From: Gliomastix tumulicola
Lineage: Eukaryota > Ascomycota > Sordariomycetes > Hypocreales > Bionectriaceae
Direction: 5' to 3'
Assembly: GCA_001599755.1 (NCBI GenBank)
Contig: BCHX01000001.1
Span: 5,332,001-5,396,000 of the forward strand
Length of the DNA stretch: 64,000 nt
The notes below the pieces were generated by a model. The model ran no database searches, had not been told where the DNA came from, and saw only the letters and a list, made by a program, of their open reading frames with translations. Of this stretch, positions 33,885-45,795 are shown one piece after another. Numbering within the stretch: position 1 is the first letter of the stretch; every line of letters begins with the position of its first letter. The translations under genes and the position numbers were made by a program.

Positions 33885-35570
33885 GTTTGGCGTTCTCTGC
33901 CCGAATCAATACGTACGGGCTACCGATCTGGTCGTGGTAGATAGCCGCGTGATGGTAGTATGAGGAGAGGGGCTAGGACGGGTCTCTGGATGCGGGCCGT
34001 GGTGGGCGACTGGTTCACAAGGTGCAGCAGAGGTGTGGAATTGCAGCTTGCCCTCTGCGTTGTACAGAGGGTGGGAAGATGCAGAGTGTGATTGCTCAAG
34101 AGTCGAGGGATCGCAAATATAGGCAGGCGGCAGTGATTTGGATCCCTTTTCTTTCTTTGTGGTTTGCAGCGGTCGGTGTCGAGGACAAGAAAGTCGTGTG
34201 TTTGTGGAAGAAGTGTCGGGGTCGAGGTTGGCAGTGACAAAAGTAGGTGGCGCCGCGTGACCTTGAAAGTTAGAGCCGGTTCAGCTGGGACGGCGGTATT
34301 GGTGGGGCGACGGGAGACTGAAGAGAAGCTGGTTTAGCAGGTGCAGGCCTCGGAGACGTGAAGAAGAGGCGACGAGTCGGGTGGTATCATTTGAGGAGGA
34401 AGAGACATGGAAGGGCGACGAGGAGAAAAAGAAGGCTGAGAGCTGGCTCTGAGGTGAACGTGGTAGGGAAGTGAGGTGGGCAGGCAAAGTTGGTAACACG
34501 ACGGACGGGGTGAAGTGGGAGGAGGGGGGGGGTGTGCGGGGCTAAAAGCAGCAGACAGGAGCAGAGTTCAGAGTTGAGAGAAAAAGGCAATGGAGATGGA
34601 GATGGAGATGGGTAGGTACAGGTATTAGTACTGGAGGAAATGCAGACGCAAATGAAGACCTGCCAGGATGACAAAGAGTCGAGCGCAGCAGCTAGCACGC
34701 CCGAGTCCAGGTCGGCAGAGGTGGCAATGCAGCATGCAGGTCAAGGTCGACTTGCAAGGTCGGGGGGAGGGCTCAGGTGCAGCTAGGTGCAGCTGGTGGT
34801 GGAGGGATACCTGGTATGGATGCATGCACTGCCTAAGAAGGTGTGCATGCATTGAGGCAGCGTGAGATGAGTTCTGGATGGAACCCATGCAGGTGCAGGT
34901 GCAGATGCAGACGAGCGAGCAGTACCTAACAGGCCCTGGTCAGGTCAAGGCCCAGGGCCAGGCCTAGGTGCAGGTCTGGGTGCGTGCAGCAGTGTCGGGT
35001 TGCAGGGCGTAATGGAGGAGGGGGGGGGCCTATAGAGGCGGGCAGGCAGAGGGCAATGGGCACTAACAGAACGTACCTACAATTGACGGGAGTCGAGGGA
35101 ACAGAAACCCACAGGGCGGCAAGCAGCAGAGACCTAATGCCAGGGCCGTTGCAGCAAGCCGATAGCGACGGGAGGGAGATCAGCGTGAGGGGTGCTGACG
35201 TGTAGCGGACAGAGTCGGCGAGGGTGGTGGTGATGATGTAGTGACAAAGTGCCGGGTTAGGAATCAATCGAGGAGGAGGGGAGGGACCCGACGACGAGGC
35301 AAGGCAAGGCACTAGGTCCAAAGACGGGCTGGCAGGCGACCACACCGTCTCGAGGAGAGGAAGGGTCGCGTCTCAGGATCGCTGCTCTGCTCGACAGTCG
35401 ACGGCACAGGGGAAGAAAAGCATGGAAATAATAGGTTGGCGTGAGGTGGTTACCAGAAGATGTTTCCAGGGAGGACGTGAAGGGAAAAGAGGGTGCAGGT
35501 TGGGAAGCAGCAGCAGCAGCAGGCGAGAGCTTCTCTCGTGGTGGGGCAATATCAGATGTTGGCAAAATTC
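33885..35570 (-). promoter_or_regulatory. Pyrimidine-rich promoter/leader region of gsk3
   Basis: On the strand that encodes gsk3, the 1.7 kb upstream of the ATG is strongly C/T-rich, with repeated CTTC, CCTC and TCTCC blocks between about 34280 and 34560, and a repeated CTGCACCT/TGCACCTG motif between about 34780 and 34985. A (TCTCCA)n tract, TGGAGA on plus, lies at about 34590-34610. Long pyrimidine-rich stretches are usual in core promoters and leaders of strongly expressed filamentous fungal genes. The exact transcription start and any leader introns cannot be set from sequence. Confidence 0.4.
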
Positions 35571-36000
35571 CAGGTACCTTACCTCACCTTTTCTTGAGGG
35601 TGCATCCGATCCTCGCTGGCCTCAGCCAATGTCCTGCAGGCAAATCTACGCATGTCAGGTGGGCATTGCTTTGTCATTGACAGGCCTTGGCCACAGCCTG
35701 TGATTGTTTTGTTTTTTTTGTTCCATCTCATTTCCGCCCTTTGCCACAGCTTGGGCGAGGCGATCATTGAACGAGGAGGGACAAAAAGCTGAGGTGGGCT
35801 GCCTGGCTGGGGCTCGCCTGGGCCGCATTTGCTGCACTGCAAGGCCTCGTCGGGGGGGGGGAGGCCTGGCGGGTCTCAATGACAGTGGAGGGCGGGGNGC
35901 TTAGTGTAGCGCGCTCGTGACTGGGCACCGCACAGGACACCCATGAAAGGACAGGTTCTGGTTGGTTGGGACGTGAGTACTTGCGACCAGTGCTCGAAAT

Positions 36001-36030
36001 ATCATCATCATCATCATCATCACCATCACC
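36001..36030. repeat. (ATC)n microsatellite
   Basis: An almost pure ATC run of about ten units, the last ones changing to ACC, lies in the gene-free block. It is not in a recognised gene. Confidence 0.9.
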
Positions 36031-38300
36031 AGGAGGAGACGGGCAGATGTGGAGACCACCACGGGCGAGTCTTCTCATCACATACCTACGCTGAAAGAGA
36101 GAGGCCAGAGGAACTTGCTCTGCACACACACAGGCTGCACACACCCGCGGTATTGGCCTGCAATAAAAGCAAGGTAAGACATGAGAGTCCCAGCTAGTGG
36201 TCACTGGCACTCCACTCGGCTGCTTTGTGCATAGCAGCACGTCAACCTGGTGACAGGGCCGTCTCAGCAATTGGGACGCAAAAACAGCCAGCATATCTGA
36301 CCTTCAGCGTGGAACACACGGTGGGACTCGGTGCTTCTCAGGCCACGATGGAAATTGGCCGTCCACTGCTCTAGTCTCCGTGCCACTATAGGTGAGGTAT
36401 CATGGCAGAGTGGCAGTGGAGCACCTCGAATTGCCCCTACCGTATTATTCACTCGCTCGTGAGGTCACCTGAGCCTCTATGAAAGGTGAAGGCGGCTCGG
36501 GTGACGCAAAGAGCCACCACTGTCTGGTGTCCGTCCACCCAGCCCACTTTCGGGAGACCCCTGTGTGCTACTAATAGCATCCATCCTTGGACAGGACAGG
36601 TGCAGCACCAAAGGACCTCGACAACGTTGACTTGGACAGCCCAATGGACACCAGTCCAGCGGCTGCCCGACCTCATGCGAAACCAATGCGGCAGATTCGC
36701 GCTGGATGCTCTCATGATCTTGTCAGCCTGAACCCTTTGTGGACGGAAGGAAATAGAGTGCCCGGTCTCACCAGCTACCTCCTAGTAGGCGACTTCCACG
36801 CTGTAAGCTTCCAATTGTAGCCCCCCTGCCGCTCTTAGCGCACTGACCAATGCTAGCCTTGGAGGTTATCACTCAGTGTCCAGAGATCATCGTCCGGTGG
36901 CTTACCCAGGATCAACCACTGTGCCCGACTCGGCAGAGCTAGTCAAGATGAAATTTCGTTCTCCGTTCGTAAAATAAAAGGCGGCCGCAGGGTGGTGAGG
37001 ATCGAGAAGCCCGAGTCCATCACAAGTCCAGGCACGGGCTGGGGCTGCCCATCGCCTCCAGACTCAGGAACCTCCAGCTCCAGCTTTGTCTAGAGCCAGG
37101 AGGGCAAGTGTGGGGCTGGGGGCACCTTCCACTGACGCCGCCTCGGACTTCGATTGGGACTGACCTCCAGGAAGGAGAAGCGGGATGCTCCTGCCTCAAC
37201 GCCAGAGTCGTACGACAAAAGGATATGACAGAGAGCAGTTGCCTCACTTTGGTGCTAGAAGCAAAGTCTGGCAGGCATGCCTCCTTCTGGTCCTAGCCGC
37301 TAATCTCTCGAAGCTGAGGTCCAGCACATCCCTCCTTAATCAAATCAATGTCGATCCGTGACGGGAGTGTAACAACCACAGTTGCGGACCAAGGCCCAAC
37401 CTGCAGCTGTGTGATTGTTTGCTGCATGCTACCAGCCGTATCACATCCGCGAGCATGCGTGATTACTTTGACGGAACGAACTACTGACGCCAATCTCGCG
37501 GGACGCACAGGTAGCACACCAGCACACCCTTACCCGACCGTTTGGGCGGCCATGCTCGCGGCCTACTATTAGCGACCTAGAGGCATTTAGCAATACAACA
37601 CACTTTTGTCACGGCTCTTGATGTAACCAGTCAGTCCAGAAGCTGCCACGTTTACGGCAGTGCCCATCCTCGCATATTAAAAAGTCGCCGACGCCGTCTA
37701 ATAGTACCGTCGCTACCCCGGCAGAGCAGCAGAACGGCTTGACAAAAGCACAGCAGGGGATTCATTCAGCATCGGCACGGATCCAGCTTCCCTTGCCCAA
37801 TTGCTTTTCCAGGCACAAGCTGCATGGAGTATAGGACAGGGGTCTTGGTTCCTACACCAACATTGCTTATCCCTACTCCCTACGTTCCTTCAAAGGGCGA
37901 GGCTGTACCAGCAACATGGGACATGTGCGCGGAACCCATTGGGAGGGTATTTTTGCGATGGTGGCTAGGCTATCTAGGAGATCGAAAAGCCCTCATCCGA
38001 GACGAAACAGCCAGGCGCATCACAGACGGCGGCGAAGCACCGCCAGCTAGTGGCCGTCACCTCGATCCGGAGCTGATGAAGGGGAAGATCTATCTGCTGT
38101 AGGACCATGTCATACCAACGCACGCACGTACCAGGAAGCTAATCCAGAGCACCACGAAGTGGACCTGAGCCTTGGCCCCCCGTGTCCGGCGCGCCGATGG
38201 GGCGGTACGAAGTCGAAGTTCGAACGAGGGATTTCAATTCTGGGCCCTGTCAGTTGTCATCGACTGGCCCTGACCTGGCCGAAAGAGTCGAGCCCTAAGG

Positions 38301-38320
38301 CACACACACACACACACACA
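38301..38320. repeat. (CA)10 dinucleotide repeat
   Basis: Ten pure CA units lie in the gene-free block. Such a run is likely to vary in length between strains. Confidence 0.9.
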
Positions 38321-41300
38321 AACAATATGCCGAACTCCAGGAAGAAACCTTCCATATGACATCGAGGAGTCTTTGAGGCTTGAGGTTGTCTGTGATGATC
38401 AGACGCAGACACCTTCGGTAGCATTGTATTCCACACCACCCAGGGAATGTGCCAGCAACTGGTGTTGATGGAGGAGTCCGGGGCTTCAACCCCGCACGTG
38501 GTTTGAAATTCATCCACAGAAGTCAATTCGTCCAGGTCAAGTGGTAAGGGTGGGTTGCAAGCTCAATTGATTACCGCGTCTACGTCAATCCAGCGCCTAC
38601 AGCTAGGACGGTCCGCCAGTGGATGGTCGGGTACTAACAGCAATAATAGAGGGGAGCATGCCCCCTCTAGGATTTCTCCCAATTATTGCTCATGTATCAG
38701 AAGGGCACAAGTAACCACTTGTCTACGTCATGGCGGCCGTTGCGACGGAATAATGACACTCGCTTAACTCCGCCCTCTTTGGCCTCTCGCGAAGAGCTTG
38801 TTGGGCGGACCAAACGTGAGCAAAGCAAGCGATTGATGACAGTGAGTCAAAGTTTTTTCGCCTGCGCCCAAGCCTGCAGCTACATGGGCATGGGACAAAG
38901 AAAAAGAGGATATGATTGTCTACGATGTAGCAAATCACCGACCAGGACAGGGGCTGGCTGTCGGTGCGCGGCTCTTGCAAGCTCTCCCCGGCAGGACCAC
39001 TCACAACGACCAGAGCCTCGAGTAATCGAGGGGTTCGGTCAGAAGTGGAATGCATGTTTTGGTCTCATGACCCCTTCATGCAACGCTAAGACGAGAATTA
39101 GGTTCGCTCCTGAGCCGAAGCCAAAGCCCAGCCTTCAACTACCTTGGCCAACTAGTAGCCAGTCGAGCCCGGCCCATTACATATGGGCACATGATCCGAA
39201 GAGGATAAGGGGATCGAGAAAAAAAAAAGCCGCTCCTCCTGGGGCCTCCCGGGCTTCAGTGTGACGGGTGATGCGCAAAGCAGAGCTGCCCGATCACCAT
39301 GGCATGCAGAGCCAGCCAATTGGCGGTATCAATTGGCCGAGCTTGCAACGTGGCGCCCTGCCCGTCCAGTTCTACAAGCATCCATGCATATGTTGATGGT
39401 GTTGTTCGCTGCTCTCGCCCCTACGAGATGGGCAATTCGGGTCGCGCATTTCCTGACACTCCCAGACTCCCCTACTATATAGTACGGAGTACACGGAGTA
39501 CCAAGTGCCGGATTCGGCATTGATGATGCACGATATGTTCAGGTTGTAAAAGGGCGCGTGTGTAGGGTTGTATTCTGGCACTCTCATGTAGAGGTGTGCC
39601 CAATATGGGCACATCACGTCACGAGGTTGCTTTCCAGAAGTCGCCTCTGTGTGGCTATGGCATCGACCAACCAACGCTTGCAGCAGCCCAAGGAGCAGCG
39701 GCACATGCCACCTCGAAAGAGCTGTCCGACCTTGCTTGCATAACACCGTCATTATGAGATGCGGCCTAGGATTTGTGCAACCCAACGCGCCACGATCGAG
39801 AATCCGTGTTTCTTTTCTTCGCCAGGTCAGGCCATGTGCACCCGGGATAGACCGGGAGCCACCCATATTGCGCCCACGCAGCTGTTCACAGTGTCTCACC
39901 AAGGGCTCTGGTAGGTTAGTAGTGCCAAAGAGAATTTCGTGTTGACGGCTACATTGGAAGCCCAAAAGCAAAGAACCGATATTTCTACACAGATGGAGTT
40001 ACGGTTATGATGCAGGGTAGGTGTTGGGCGTGATAGCTGGTCAACTTGCACTAGAGGCTTTAACATCATGCTGCCCGGCATCATAACACTCCCTCAACAA
40101 GATCTTGACATCATGGAATATCAATTCATGGTCATGGAAGCATCATACCATCACCTACTCTTTCCAGACAGTGGCAGTTTGCTCGACCTGATGATGGCGG
40201 CCGGAGTAAATGGGCCTCCAATGGGTGGATCAGGATCGGAGCAGCGGTGTCTCGGTGGTAGTTGATACCGAAGGAAATGAGGTATGTCGTGTGCAGACCG
40301 AAGTATTGCATACTGTTCTGCTACCTCTCAGCTTGAATGCTGGCAGGTGTCGCCCTGAAGCCTGGCCCCCCCTTGCCGCCTCGCCGCTTCTCGACAGAAG
40401 ACATAAGGCACTACTAGCAGTGACTGCAGCGATGCATCGAGCACAGACGCACAAGGCAATGGCGAAGCAAGTGAGGCGAGTACGCTGGAAACGGCCAGAA
40501 TAGACGAGAGAATCCCTCACGGCCAGTTCCGCCGGAGACTCAAGACCCTGATCCTGGCCGGAAGGCTGGGCACGGCATCTGCCCATCCTCGAGGATCACG
40601 ATTGACATCACCGCCCAATCTCGCCTTAATTAAGAGCACCGATTGGATTAATAACAGCCACCAGGAACGGAACAGTCTCGCCTGTGTTGGTACCCTAGAG
40701 TGGAGCCGTGCTTTACGCAGAGGTGAAGGCAGAGAGTCTCGAGTCCTCCTCCAACTTCCAACCTGAAAGTCCAGATCCAACGGGAAACGATCGCCAAGTA
40801 ATATGCAACCTTCTAGTTCTGCCACCTTTCGCCAGGATCTCGCTGGATGCAAGATGCCTGGCTGGTCTGTTGGCAAGGTACTTGGGTGAGCGGTGCATGC
40901 GTGAACACGCTGCCCTCCATGTGATTTGGAAGGCAAATGCCTTTGGACCCTTGCTTGCTCTGCCGCTGTCTGCGAGCCGTCTTTGATCCTCCTGCATGCT
41001 GAGCCTGAACTAACGTGTCTTTAGACAAGCCCGACCGAGAGAGAAAAAAAAACCTGCGTGTCTCTGTATCGATGCCCTGAGATCCCAAGCAGACCCCTGC
41101 TTAGCACAGGTTCTTCTATCGAGGGTGGCTGTCCTATCAGCAGCACGTATTCGATGTGTACCACCACCCATGGACGAGCAGCCGACTCGCCGATGTGAGA
41201 CTTTGCTATGCCTTCCACGGGACGAAACCGAGCCATGCAGGGGCCGCGCAGGTCTAGAAAACACTAGGACAACTGACGTGCACATCCGCTTTGAACGAAG

Positions 41301-43288
41301 CCCAGGAGACCGAGACACAATGCCTTCCTTCCACCATGTCTCAACGACCCCCTGGTCGCCGTGTCTCGCTGTGCCCTGCAACTGCGGACAGCCACTTTCT
41401 CGGTCTGTGCGCAGGGTGTGGTTGCACGTACCAGCTGCAGACTCGAGCGTCCAGTTAAATCTCTGCGCCCACGCAGGTACCTCTTCGTACATGCGAGCAT
41501 GCAAGAGATAGTGACGACTCGTGATGCATGCCACGTACGATACAAATCTGGTCGCCTTGTTCTTGTACGAAAGTGGGCACCTTTTGTCGATTTCTGCTCG
41601 CCATGTGACCAGGCACCGGTTCACGGACCCCTCCCCCCTGGCTCCCGAGCCTTCTATTGCTTGGCCTGAGCGATCTCGAGCCGACTGGTTGGTTTCAGGG
41701 CCTCATTCACACAGACACGCATGTTGGAGAGATGAAGACTTTCTCTGTACCTCACCTCGCATTCCCTGGCTGTGGGCCAGCGAGACATGCGCCCTGGACA
41801 CGTGAGGCTTTGGAACCAATGGAGAGCAGTTGTTGCTTCCAAGGTGAAGGTGCAGGCATCTGCTGGCCCTCCCCCCCTTCTCCGGTGGCGCTACAGTTGC
41901 TGCCAAATATCTCACCAATCCCGGTCAGGCCTGTCTCACGGTCGGGCGTTCCTGTGCTACGCTACGCATGGGCTTCTGGTGTTCCGGCCCTCGGGTGGCT
42001 GGCCTGCCAGCGGGCACACGCAGGATCCAAAGAGGCTCAGATTACTTGGGTGAGTGGTCCACGTTCGGGACTGGTTGCACTTTGAGATTGTCCTCTGCCG
42101 CCACTCTATCTCGCCATGGTCAGGGATCTCGGAGATATATTCGAGAGCCGACTCCTGTCTCCTTGCAATGAGCTCGTCCAAGCGTTAAGGGCATCATCGC
42201 GGCGAGGCCGAGACCGGATGACTTGTCAGCCGTCAGGCGGCTTGGTCGACATACGTGTGGACCGTTTAGGTGTATCCCGATGTCTTGATCGTTGTGCCAC
42301 GTCTTGTAATGATACGACGCAGGCGCTGGCAGGAATGCTCACCGTGTCGAACCCCCCCCCCCCCTTCAGCTACCCATGGCACCACTATACGAAGGACGGG
42401 ACATGTCATCGAAGCGGCACGTTAGCCAACATTAGCAAACATTAGCAAAGCCCAAATATAGGCTGCTGAGTCTTAAAGCCCCTCCGTGGCCAATGAATGT
42501 CATCGGGGAGACGGACTGATGACCCGCGACAAAGTTTGAGGCAGCCCCCAACTGAGGTAAGGCGTGCCATCGACCACTCGTGACTGGACGCTCTCTCTTT
42601 CCTGTTTTCGATCACATGCAGGCATCGAGATGTGTTCCTCGGGGGGGCGTGCCGGCAACAGACCAATAAGCAGCAAGTGCAAAGTCTGCATAACTTCGCA
42701 GATGCTGTGCGACCTGAGCTGTCCCGCATAATTGTGCCACCGCACGGAACCTCGCATCTGCTTTCCCTGGCCTATACCTCGTCTTTCTGTGTGCCGAGTT
42801 TTCATTGCTCGTATGATGAACGCTCGGGTGTCGGGGGGAGGAGGATGATGATGATCTTTGCTTTTTTTCTTTTCGTTTGGTGTGATGAAACATTACGAGC
42901 GGCAAGTGAGACATGCATACTAAGCGTGCCGTCGCTCTTTTCCCCCCCTCTCCTTCTTTATTTGCTCTTACAAAAAAGTGAGGCGAGCTTACGCCCGTGG
43001 CTTGCGTGGCTTGAGACATGCAGCAAGGGCCAGCCGAGTTGCCTGAAGGATTTTCCCGACTTTCGACTTTCCAAGGTTGGGAAAAAATCAGCTCAAGACA
43101 TTGGACTAGTCTGGACTCTTGGGAGCTGAAACATTTTTTTTGCCTTGCAGCTTAGAATAGGGGGAGGGAATATCCGCGACTGTGGTTTGGGATGTGCGCC
43201 TTCGAAGAGTCTAGTGGCTTAGTATGCATATGCTCGGGATACTGTGCCAGTCTGCCAATAGCGCTGATGATAATTAATGCTGTTGCTA

Positions 43289-43318
<30 letters not shown>
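43289..43318. repeat. (ATG)n trinucleotide repeat
   Basis: About ten ATG units lie some 370 bp beyond the 3' end of the PFK26-like gene. The open frame that runs through it (poly-Met) does not look like a protein. Confidence 0.9.
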
Positions 43319-43320
<2 letters not shown>

Positions 43321-43691
43321 TGAACGAATGGAACTAATGTGCAATTGCTTACTCGTAGGAGATCATCTCTATGGAAGAGGTCCTAAGATGACTCCTATTG
43401 ATTCTAAGCTTCGACATGCGTTGCAGAATGCCTTTGACCGCCTCCAGTCCAGCTCGTTTAGGCAGTGAGTAGCCATCCTTGCCCCTGAGGACTCTAACAC
43501 ATCCATGTCCATGCCATCTTGCGTAGCGCCCCAGAAAAGTCCTCCATCACACAGTGATTGTCATCAAACGCCACCATGCACTGCCCTGCTCAAGCAACCT
43601 AAGTATTTCGAGATCAATCCGTGAATGCCTTGTAGCGTCGTGAGGAGCCCTAGAACCGCTCCCGCCATCCAAAACTCTAGAGTACTGTAGG

Positions 43692-45795
43692 TTAATCTTC
43701 ATCGTCCACCTTGTCAGCAACCATGTCCTTGGCCGTGTTGATGACCTTCGACGGCCGTCGTCCCTGCAGAGCCTCGATAGGGCTGCTCAAGCCGGCGGGG
43801 ATGGGACTCATCTGACCGCTGGCAGGGCCACTTGGAGGCAGACTGCTCTCAGCTGTCTGGAGTCCCATCTCAGGCGAGCTCGATGACGTTGCGAGATCCA
43901 GACCGGGGATGTGAATGCGCTTGGCCTCGTTCTGGTACGCCGCCGGCATGATTTCGATGATCTCATCGTGGGGGAAGCTTAGGGTAGGGATCGCCATGGT
44001 CGGACAGTGCATGAGGTATGCGTATAGGACACGCAGTACCGACTCATGGGCGATGATGACTAGGTCGTTTTGCTCGCGTTCTAGCTCCAAGATGATAGGC
44101 TCAAGCCTCACTGCTAGATCATGGTATGACTAGAAAAGGTCAGTTATGAGGGAGAAGGCCAGGGTATGGCGGCTGGCGAGCTGATGTAGACTCACCTCTG
44201 CACGAGGGTAACGATGATGGTACGGGTCAAGGTCATGCTTCTCTACCTCCTCCGGGTAAATCTGTCGAATCATGCGCTCTGGCATCTTCTCGCAAGCGCC
44301 GGGGTTGATCTGGCTCATCTGTGATCGTTGCCGAACCTTGAAGCCTTTCTCCTGAAGATAGTCCGCCGTCTGCACGGAGCGCTGTCTGGTTGATGTCCAG
44401 ACAGAGAGTGGCCGCAACGGAGCCTGAGGCCCGCCGCTCTCAACCCGCTCCGCATACTCCTCCTCTCTGTGCTTCAGAAGCGCGTCGGCCATCTTCTGAG
44501 CGTAGACCTTGCCTGCCTCTGATAGAGGGCCGTCAGACTTGTACGAGTCATTATCTTCTGAGGTCGACCCTGCACGGACGAAGAACGTGGTTCTCGTCTT
44601 GATATGAAGGTTGGTGAGGTAGAAGACGATTCGATGAGAGAGATAGTTGAAGCTGACGTTGTTGTAGAAGAACTTGGCTCCGGCATTGATCATCTTGACG
44701 TAGTTGAGCTCCTTCTCGCTCATGGTCTCAAACAAGGGTATTCTCATCTCTATCCGTCGTAGATAGAGCTCTGCAGCTCTATTCGGATCCATACCGGCAA
44801 ACTGAAACGAGTTTTTAGTCAAGTCTCACTTGTTTCAGTGAATAACATGAGCACTTACGTCTGGACTGGAAATCTTGACATTGCGCGCGTTCTCCCGAAG
44901 GATACGTTCGTCGTCCACATATGACTCTATGAAGAGCGTCTAAGAGGTGTAAGTAGAAACACCACACATGTTATGGGAAGAGGAGGTAAAACGTCTTACC
45001 TGAACATCGTGCTTAGCAAACTCCTTCGCTAATGACCGACGGCCGCTTGCCGTAGGGTTCACAGCGTCATAGATCGCCACCTGTCCATTCTCATGGTTCA
45101 ACCAGGCGTAGATGTCCTCTCGGCACTTCTTGAGAATCTTCTGGCGCAACATGGTAGAGGACGGCGAGGCTTTCGGAAAGAAGTAGTCCTCGGGGACCTC
45201 TCCACCAGGTCCGATCGTGGCCCGTCGGTAGTCTCCTAGGTGGAAAATGCGGGTTTTGACGCCTAACCACTGAAGATACCGAGCCATCGATACACAGATG
45301 TGACTGCCTCTTCTTAGTCCTCGCGTGAAAGCCACTAGATAACGAGGATAGTGTATACGTACGTCTTGCCTCGAGCTGGTGGGCCAACCATAACAATAGC
45401 TATGCGACCTGAGTGAAATAATCTCCCAGACATAGTACTGTACAGCTGCGCCGGTGCCATGTCTTGGTCGTCAGTGACATCGTGAATCCCATCAATGAAG
45501 GTCGAGCTTCTGCGCCGATAACGGGGCGCATTTGCCGCAATCTCGGCAGTCCTATCGAAAGAAATTAATCAGAATCTGGCGGAAAGAGTAGTATTGCTAG
45601 ATTGCAGCAATAAGAGGTGAGAGGCGGTATGGAAGCGGTGTGACGTAGGAGGTCCCGTTCCCACGCAAGAGAATGAGGGCAAGGGCTTGAATTTCAACAC
45701 CACCATGAGCCTGAACTCAAGCCTTACGGATGCCGCAACTCAAGCCTCGTTTGAGTGGCGTTCGTCATCGCGTTCGCCTGGGAGATGCGCTGCAT
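43692..45795 (-). CDS. pfk26: 6-phosphofructo-2-kinase of PFK26 type, with dead bisphosphatase domain
   Basis: Six exons: 45795-45728, 45551-45363, 45303-45000, 44939-44859, 44801-44196 and 44129-43692, coding for 561 residues. The enzyme makes fructose-2,6-bisphosphate from fructose-6-phosphate and ATP, activating glycolysis. The kinase domain has Walker A GPPARGKT (79-86), then SMARYLQWLGVKTRIFHLGDYRR and AIYDAVNPTASGRRSL. The bisphosphatase half has FFVRAGSTSEDND at about 288-300 where active enzymes have RHG: the catalytic His is Ala291. The second His (IAHESVLRVLYAYL) and the downstream fold are kept. Yeast Pfk26 is also changed at this His, so this should be a kinase-only enzyme. Exon 1 is the least certain: it is chosen because its GTAAGG donor and the TTTCGATAG acceptor restore frame (LRHP-TAEIAANAPRYRRR). 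An upstream extension of exon 1 is possible. Confidence 0.88.

Larger units (their letters stand above)
35571..43691. other. Gene-free block between gsk3 and the PFK26-like gene
   Basis: I find no supportable protein gene, tRNA or transposon in these 8.1 kb, or 9.8 kb counting the gsk3 leader region. The open frames are short, arginine- and serine-rich in the way of chance frames, and lack splice-joined continuity. Base composition is about the same as other intergenic DNA here, so the block is not an AT-rich, RIP-mutated repeat island. It contains several simple repeats, an ambiguous base at 35898, and AGGTACCT at 35572-35579 and 41475-41482. It may hold distal control sequence of gsk3 or untranslated RNA. 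Confidence 0.55.

Noticed and set aside
38484..38505. T-arm-like hairpin (GGGGCTTCAACCCC) suggesting a tRNA
   Set aside because: The loop is not a standard T-loop and no acceptor or anticodon arm can be built around it.
38686..39264. Plus-strand open frame of 192 codons
   Set aside because: No recognisable domain; Ser/Arg/Pro-rich chance frame.
39372..39971. Minus-strand open frame of 199 codons
   Set aside because: Same as above; no family resemblance and no promoter context.
41010..41624. Minus-strand open frame of 204 codons in the gene-free block
   Set aside because: Composition looks random (many Arg, Cys, Trp), no motif, no splice-extended continuation; not supported as a gene.
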